Positions 60,689 to 64,000 of a DNA stretch of 64,000 nt are shown here, one piece after another. The notes under the pieces were generated by a model that was not told the DNA's origin, did no database searches, and saw nothing but the letters and a program-made list of their open reading frames with translations. Each line of letters opens with the position of its first letter. Position 1 is the stretch's first letter. The stretch is from Halorubrum sp. CSM-61. GTDB taxonomy: Archaea > Halobacteriota > Halobacteria > Halobacteriales > Haloferacaceae. The stretch lies in the NCBI RefSeq assembly GCF_003781945.1, contig NZ_RJJW01000011.1:8915-72914 (forward strand), in the 5' to 3' direction. Made by a program: the position numbers and the translations under genes.

Positions 60689-62755
60689 ATGTCACTCAGG
60701 GAGCGGAGTCGTCTCGGCTTCGACTGGCGGACGCTCATCGTCGCTCTCGGCGGGACGTTCGTCGCGTCCGCGGTCGTCTATCCGTTCCTCCCCACCGTGG
60801 GCGACGTCTCGCCCGGCCTATGGCTCGTGCTCGGTGTCCTCGTCGGCGGCCCCGGTCTGGGCCTGTTGTACGGGGGGTATCGGTTACCGCGGACCGACGT
60901 CCGTCCCGAGCTCTATCCGACCGTCGGCAAGTGGTGCGTCCGCGGTGTCGCGCTCGGGTTGTCCATCGCGGTCCTGATACTGCTCGTCAGTGACGACGGG
61001 AATTTCGTCGGGAACTCGCTCCTGCTCACGGCGCTCGGCAGCTTCGCGGGCTTCGGCGCCGGGACGTACGACGCCCGTGCCGAGACGCGGCGGCACGAGC
61101 TCCAGGAGACGATCGACCGGCTGGAGGCCTCGAACGAGCGGATCGAGCGGCAGCGACAGTACACCGACGACGTCCTCGACGCGCTCGATGACGTGTTCTA
61201 CGTCGTCGACGAAAACGGGGTTCTCAAGCGGTGGAACGACAGCCTCCCGAACGTCACCGGCTACTCGGACGAGGAGATCGCGGCGATGGCCGCGACCGAC
61301 TTCTTCCGGGAGGAGGACCGGGAGTCGGTCGCGGCCGCGATCCGCGACGGGTTCGAGACCGGTTCGGTGGAGATCGAACTCGACCTCCGGACCAAGGGCG
61401 GCGAGACGGCCCCCTTCGAGTTCGTCGGGTCCCGGCTCGAGGACGCGACCGGGGACGCCGTCTTGGCGGGCATCGCGCGCGACGTGACGGACCGGATCGA
61501 GCGCGAACGGCAGCTCGAGCGACGCGCTCGACAGCAGCGGGCGGTGGCGGAGCTGGGACAGTCCGCGCTCGAGGCCGACGACCTCGACGACCTCATGCTC
61601 GAGGCGTCCCGTCTGGTGGCGGACGTCCTCGACAGCGAGTACTGCAAGGTGCTCGACCTCGACGCGAACGGCGACGAACTGCTGCTCAGACAGGGCGTCG
61701 GCTGGGACGACGGTCTCGTCGGGGAGGCCGCGGTGTCCGCCGTCGAGAACGACTCGCAGGCGGCGTACACGCTGGAGAACGACCATCCCATCGTCGTCGA
61801 GGACCTCGAAACGGAGACCCGGTTCGGCGGTCCCGACCTGTTGCGGACTCACGACGTCCGGAGCGGCGTCAGCACCGTCATCGGTCCGTTCGACGAGCCG
61901 TGGGGGATACTGGGCACCCACGACACGGAGGCCCGAACGTTCACCGACGAGGACGTTACCTTCGTCCAGAGCGTCGCCAACGTGCTCGCGGAGGCCATCG
62001 AGCGCCACCGGTACCAGGCGGAGCTCGAACAGTTGGTGGCCGACCTCGAGGAGTCGAACGAGCGGCTCGAGCAGTTCGCCTACGCCGCCTCGCACGACCT
62101 CCAGGAGCCGCTTCGGATGGTGTCGAGCTACCTGCGACTGATCGAGAGCCGGGCCGACGACGAGCTGACCGAGGAGACCCGGGAGTTCCTCGAGTTCGCC
62201 GTGGACGGGGCCGACCGGATGCGCGACATGATCGAGGGACTTCTGGCATACTCGCGCGTGGAAACCCGGGGACGGGCGCTCGAACCGGTCGACCTCGACG
62301 ACGTGGTCGCGGACGTGCGAACCGATCTCGACGTCCGGATAGCCCGGAGCGACGCGGATATACGGGTCGGGGAGCTGCCCCGCGTGGTCGGAGACGAACA
62401 CCAGTTGCGGCAGGTGTTTCAGAACCTCCTGACCAACGCGATCGCGTACAGCGGGGACGAGCCCCCGCGGGTGGAGATATCCGCCGAGCGACGCGGTTCG
62501 GCGTGGGAGATCTCGGTTCGAGACGAGGGGATCGGGATCGAGCCGGACCAGCAGGAGCGCGCCTTCGAGGTGTTCCAGCGGCTGCAGTCCCGCGACGAGG
62601 CCGACGGCTCGGGGATCGGTCTCGCGCTGTGCGAGCGCATCGTCCAGCGTCACGGCGGCGATATCTGGGTCGAGTCGGAACCGGGTGAGGGGTCGACGTT
62701 CTCGTTCACGCTTCCGGCGGCGGAGACGTACTCGGAGCCCGAGCCCCGCGACTGA
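60689..62755 (+). CDS. PAS-GAF sensor histidine kinase with membrane N-terminus
   Basis: A 688-residue kinase. Residues 10-125 hold four hydrophobic helices. A coiled coil (about 130-160) leads to a PAS domain (about 165-275: DDVFYVVDENGVLKRWNDSL), then a GAF domain (about 290-440). A second coiled coil precedes the HisKA helix with phospho-accepting His469 in AASHDLQEPLRMVSSYLRLI. The HATPase follows, with N box FQNLLTNAIAYSGDEPP, G1 VRDEGIGIEPDQQERAFEVF and G2 DGSGIGLALCERIVQRHGG. No response regulator is adjacent. It signals by phosphotransfer to a partner elsewhere. Confidence 0.92.
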   Translation: MSLRERSRLGFDWRTLIVALGGTFVASAVVYPFLPTVGDVSPGLWLVLGVLVGGPGLGLLYGGYRLPRTDVRPELYPTVGKWCVRGVALGLSIAVLILLVSDDGNFVGNSLLLTALGSFAGFGAGTYDARAETRRHELQETIDRLEASNERIERQRQYTDDVLDALDDVFYVVDENGVLKRWNDSLPNVTGYSDEEIAAMAATDFFREEDRESVAAAIRDGFETGSVEIELDLRTKGGETAPFEFVGSRLEDATGDAVLAGIARDVTDRIERERQLERRARQQRAVAELGQSALEADDLDDLMLEASRLVADVLDSEYCKVLDLDANGDELLLRQGVGWDDGLVGEAAVSAVENDSQAAYTLENDHPIVVEDLETETRFGGPDLLRTHDVRSGVSTVIGPFDEPWGILGTHDTEARTFTDEDVTFVQSVANVLAEAIERHRYQAELEQLVADLEESNERLEQFAYAASHDLQEPLRMVSSYLRLIESRADDELTEETREFLEFAVDGADRMRDMIEGLLAYSRVETRGRALEPVDLDDVVADVRTDLDVRIARSDADIRVGELPRVVGDEHQLRQVFQNLLTNAIAYSGDEPPRVEISAERRGSAWEISVRDEGIGIEPDQQERAFEVFQRLQSRDEADGSGIGLALCERIVQRHGGDIWVESEPGEGSTFSFTLPAAETYSEPEPRD

Positions 62756-62783
62756 AAGGACCGCGACGGTTCGGACGGCGCGC

Positions 62784-63794
62784 TCAGATCCGCTTTACGC
62801 GCATCGCGGCGGCGGCGACGACGACGCCGAGCGCGACCCAGCCGAGCAGGACGCCGACGAGCACGCCGACCGAGAGCCCGCCGTCGAGCGCGGCCGCGAG
62901 CCCGGCGCCGCCGGCGTCGGTCGGGGCGAGCGCGAGCAGCCGGTAGGTCGAGACGGGGTTGGCCGCGACCGCGGCGGCGACGAACCCGCCCGCGCCGTCG
63001 ATCGCGGCGAGCACGCCCATCGCGAGCAGGTCGTGGACTAAGGCGACCCACGCCCACACGAGGAGCGCGCCCGCCAGCGCCGTCGTCGAGGTCGGCGCGA
63101 GCGCGGAGAGCGCCACCCCGATCCCGAGCAGCGCGACGGCGAGGGCGACGGTCGCGAACAGGAACCACGCGAACGTCGGCCAGCCGGCGAGCCCGTACTC
63201 GCGGAGCAGCAGCAGGCCGGGGACGCCGAAGCCCAGCGCGACCGCGGAGCCGAGGACGGCCGCGCGCCCGGCGAACACCCCGATCGCGGTCTCGGCGCGC
63301 GAGACGGGGAGCGTCAGGACGACGCCGAGCCGCCCGCGCTCGGCCGCGCCGACGACCGCGCCGTGGCCGAACGCCAGCGCCGCCAGCGGGACGAGGAACG
63401 TCGCCAGCTCGACGTAGCTCGCGACCACCGGCTCGTAGCCGGCCGGCGCGACGCCGGAGCCGCTGAACGTCGCCAAAAGGAGTCCGAACGCCGCGAAGAC
63501 GACCGTCAGGCCGACCGTCCAGCCGCGGCGGGTCGTCAGCCGCGTCTCCCGCCGCGCGATCCGCGCGACGGTCCCGGGCCGTGGGAGCGGGATCGAGACG
63601 GTGTCGGAGTCGGTCGCGCGGCCGGTTTCGGACTCGTCGGCCGCGCCGACCGAAGCGGACTCGTCTGGGGTCGACTCGCCCGTTCCGCTCGCCGCGACCG
63701 CCCCGTCGAGGGCGACCCCGCCGTCGGTGGTGGGTTCGGTCGTCGTCTCCTCGGCGGCGCGCTCGCTACGCTCGCCGACTCCGCCGTCAGGCAT
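62784..63794 (-). CDS. ABC-2-type transporter permease (NosY-like)
   Basis: A 336-residue membrane protein with a soluble acidic N-terminal region (about residues 1-75) and six hydrophobic helices. The block GTVARIARRETRLTTRRGWT precedes helix 1; ERGRLGVVLTLPVSRAETAI is the cytoplasmic loop typical of NosY/ABC-2 permeases. Start ATG 63794 was chosen because ggaggt lies seven bases before it; the GTG at 63803 falls inside that site. It overlaps the ATPase gene by eight bases. In nos clusters NosFY supports copper-site assembly in nitrous-oxide reductase, but other ABC-2 exporters look alike. Confidence 0.78.
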   Translation of the reverse strand: MPDGGVGERSERAAEETTTEPTTDGGVALDGAVAASGTGESTPDESASVGAADESETGRATDSDTVSIPLPRPGTVARIARRETRLTTRRGWTVGLTVVFAAFGLLLATFSGSGVAPAGYEPVVASYVELATFLVPLAALAFGHGAVVGAAERGRLGVVLTLPVSRAETAIGVFAGRAAVLGSAVALGFGVPGLLLLREYGLAGWPTFAWFLFATVALAVALLGIGVALSALAPTSTTALAGALLVWAWVALVHDLLAMGVLAAIDGAGGFVAAAVAANPVSTYRLLALAPTDAGGAGLAAALDGGLSVGVLVGVLLGWVALGVVVAAAAMRVKRI

Positions 63795-64000
63795 CCCGAC
63801 CACCTCCGGTGAGCGAGACGAACGCCCCTTCGAGCCCGTCCTCGTGGTCCGCGCCCAGCTCGTCGGGCGTCCCCTCGGCGACCAGTCGGCCGTCGTCGAG
63901 GACGCCGACGCGGTCGCAGACGCGCTCGGCCTCCCGGAGCGCGTGGGTCGCCATCAGGACCGTCACGCCCGTCTCCTCGCGGACGCGGGTCAACACGTCC
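63787..64000 (-). CDS. ABC transporter ATPase, C-terminal part (cut by window edge)
   Basis: The last 70 or so residues of an ATPase: LTRVREETGVTVLMATHALR holds the D-loop/switch His (ATHAL), then VCDRVGVLDDGRLVAEGTPD. Walker A, signature and Walker B lie beyond the right edge. The 3' end overlaps the permease start by eight bases, so it is the partner NosF-like ATPase. Confidence 0.85.
   Translation of the reverse strand, partial: DVLTRVREETGVTVLMATHALREAERVCDRVGVLDDGRLVAEGTPDELGADHEDGLEGAFVSLTGGGRDA

Overview
The window is high-GC DNA from a halophilic archaeon of the Halobacteria, most likely Halorubrum or a close relative. The evidence is the very acidic proteins, Tat-type and PGF-CTERM exported proteins, leaderless genes with a TATA box about 25 bases upstream of the start codon, an archaeal SRP RNA, archaeal RNase P protein 4, archaeal-type ProS and CoaD, gamma-glutamylcysteine ligase (the haloarchaeal thiol system), Bat-type HTH regulators and halocyanin. 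The genus is an inference.

Layout. 1-13 kb is mostly housekeeping: a dispersed repeat at the left edge, a small zinc-ribbon regulator, a DUF2249-cupin protein, a VOC dioxygenase/hydrolase pair, endonuclease III, gshA, an HTH regulator, coaD, a CoA-disulfide-reductase-like flavoprotein, an RNA-binding protein, a Trm112-like protein, RNase P protein 4 and a Trm5-type tRNA methyltransferase. 13.1-16.45 kb is a lower-GC decayed strip behind tRNA-Thr(CGT). It holds a frameshifted diadenylate cyclase remnant, an intact flavin-type protein, and a phosphoribosyltransferase gene split by a roughly 0.4-kb element with IS200/IS605-like hairpin ends. 16.4-29 kb has a Gfo/Idh dehydrogenase facing a sugar-phosphate isomerase, a 43-residue zinc-finger protein, two exported or membrane proteins (one a membrane-anchored winged-helix protein), proS, a CoA-type Nudix hydrolase, an aldo/keto reductase, SRP RNA, phosphoglycolate phosphatase and an Orc1/Cdc6-related ATPase.

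29-37 kb is a glycerol regulon: glpK and a membrane protein on one strand, glpABC on the other, sharing a 404-bp control region. 38 kb carries a second copy of the left-edge repeat next to 54-bp tandem repeats. 38.6-47.8 kb has an acyl-CoA dehydrogenase, a RIO/Bud32-like kinase, an EamA exporter, a five-gene branched-chain-type ABC transporter and proline dehydrogenase. 47.8-52.3 kb is an unusual set: a surface-anchored cohesin protein whose start codon region overlaps the end of a Tat-exported phosphoesterase with a C-terminal dockerin, plus an HprK-like P-loop protein. 52.5-55 kb has a Bat-type regulator divergent from an aldehyde dehydrogenase. The aldehyde dehydrogenase promoter shares a 19-bp element with the ABC-transporter promoter 6.6 kb away.

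55.9-59.3 kb looks like an eroding anaerobic-respiration accessory cluster: a CGCGG-type RiPP precursor, a Bat-type regulator, halocyanin, two DUF2249 proteins, a one-base frameshifted gene between them and a truncated membrane-protein remnant. The DUF2249 operon and the DUF2249-cupin gene at 0.8 kb both carry CGAAC-NN-GTTCG about 40 bases upstream of the start, which suggests a shared redox regulon. The window ends with a DUF4385 protein, a ZIP-type transporter, a PAS-GAF histidine kinase and a NosY/NosF-like ABC transporter cut by the right edge.

No CRISPR array, rRNA or complete transposase gene is visible. All family assignments come from reading motifs; no database search was possible.
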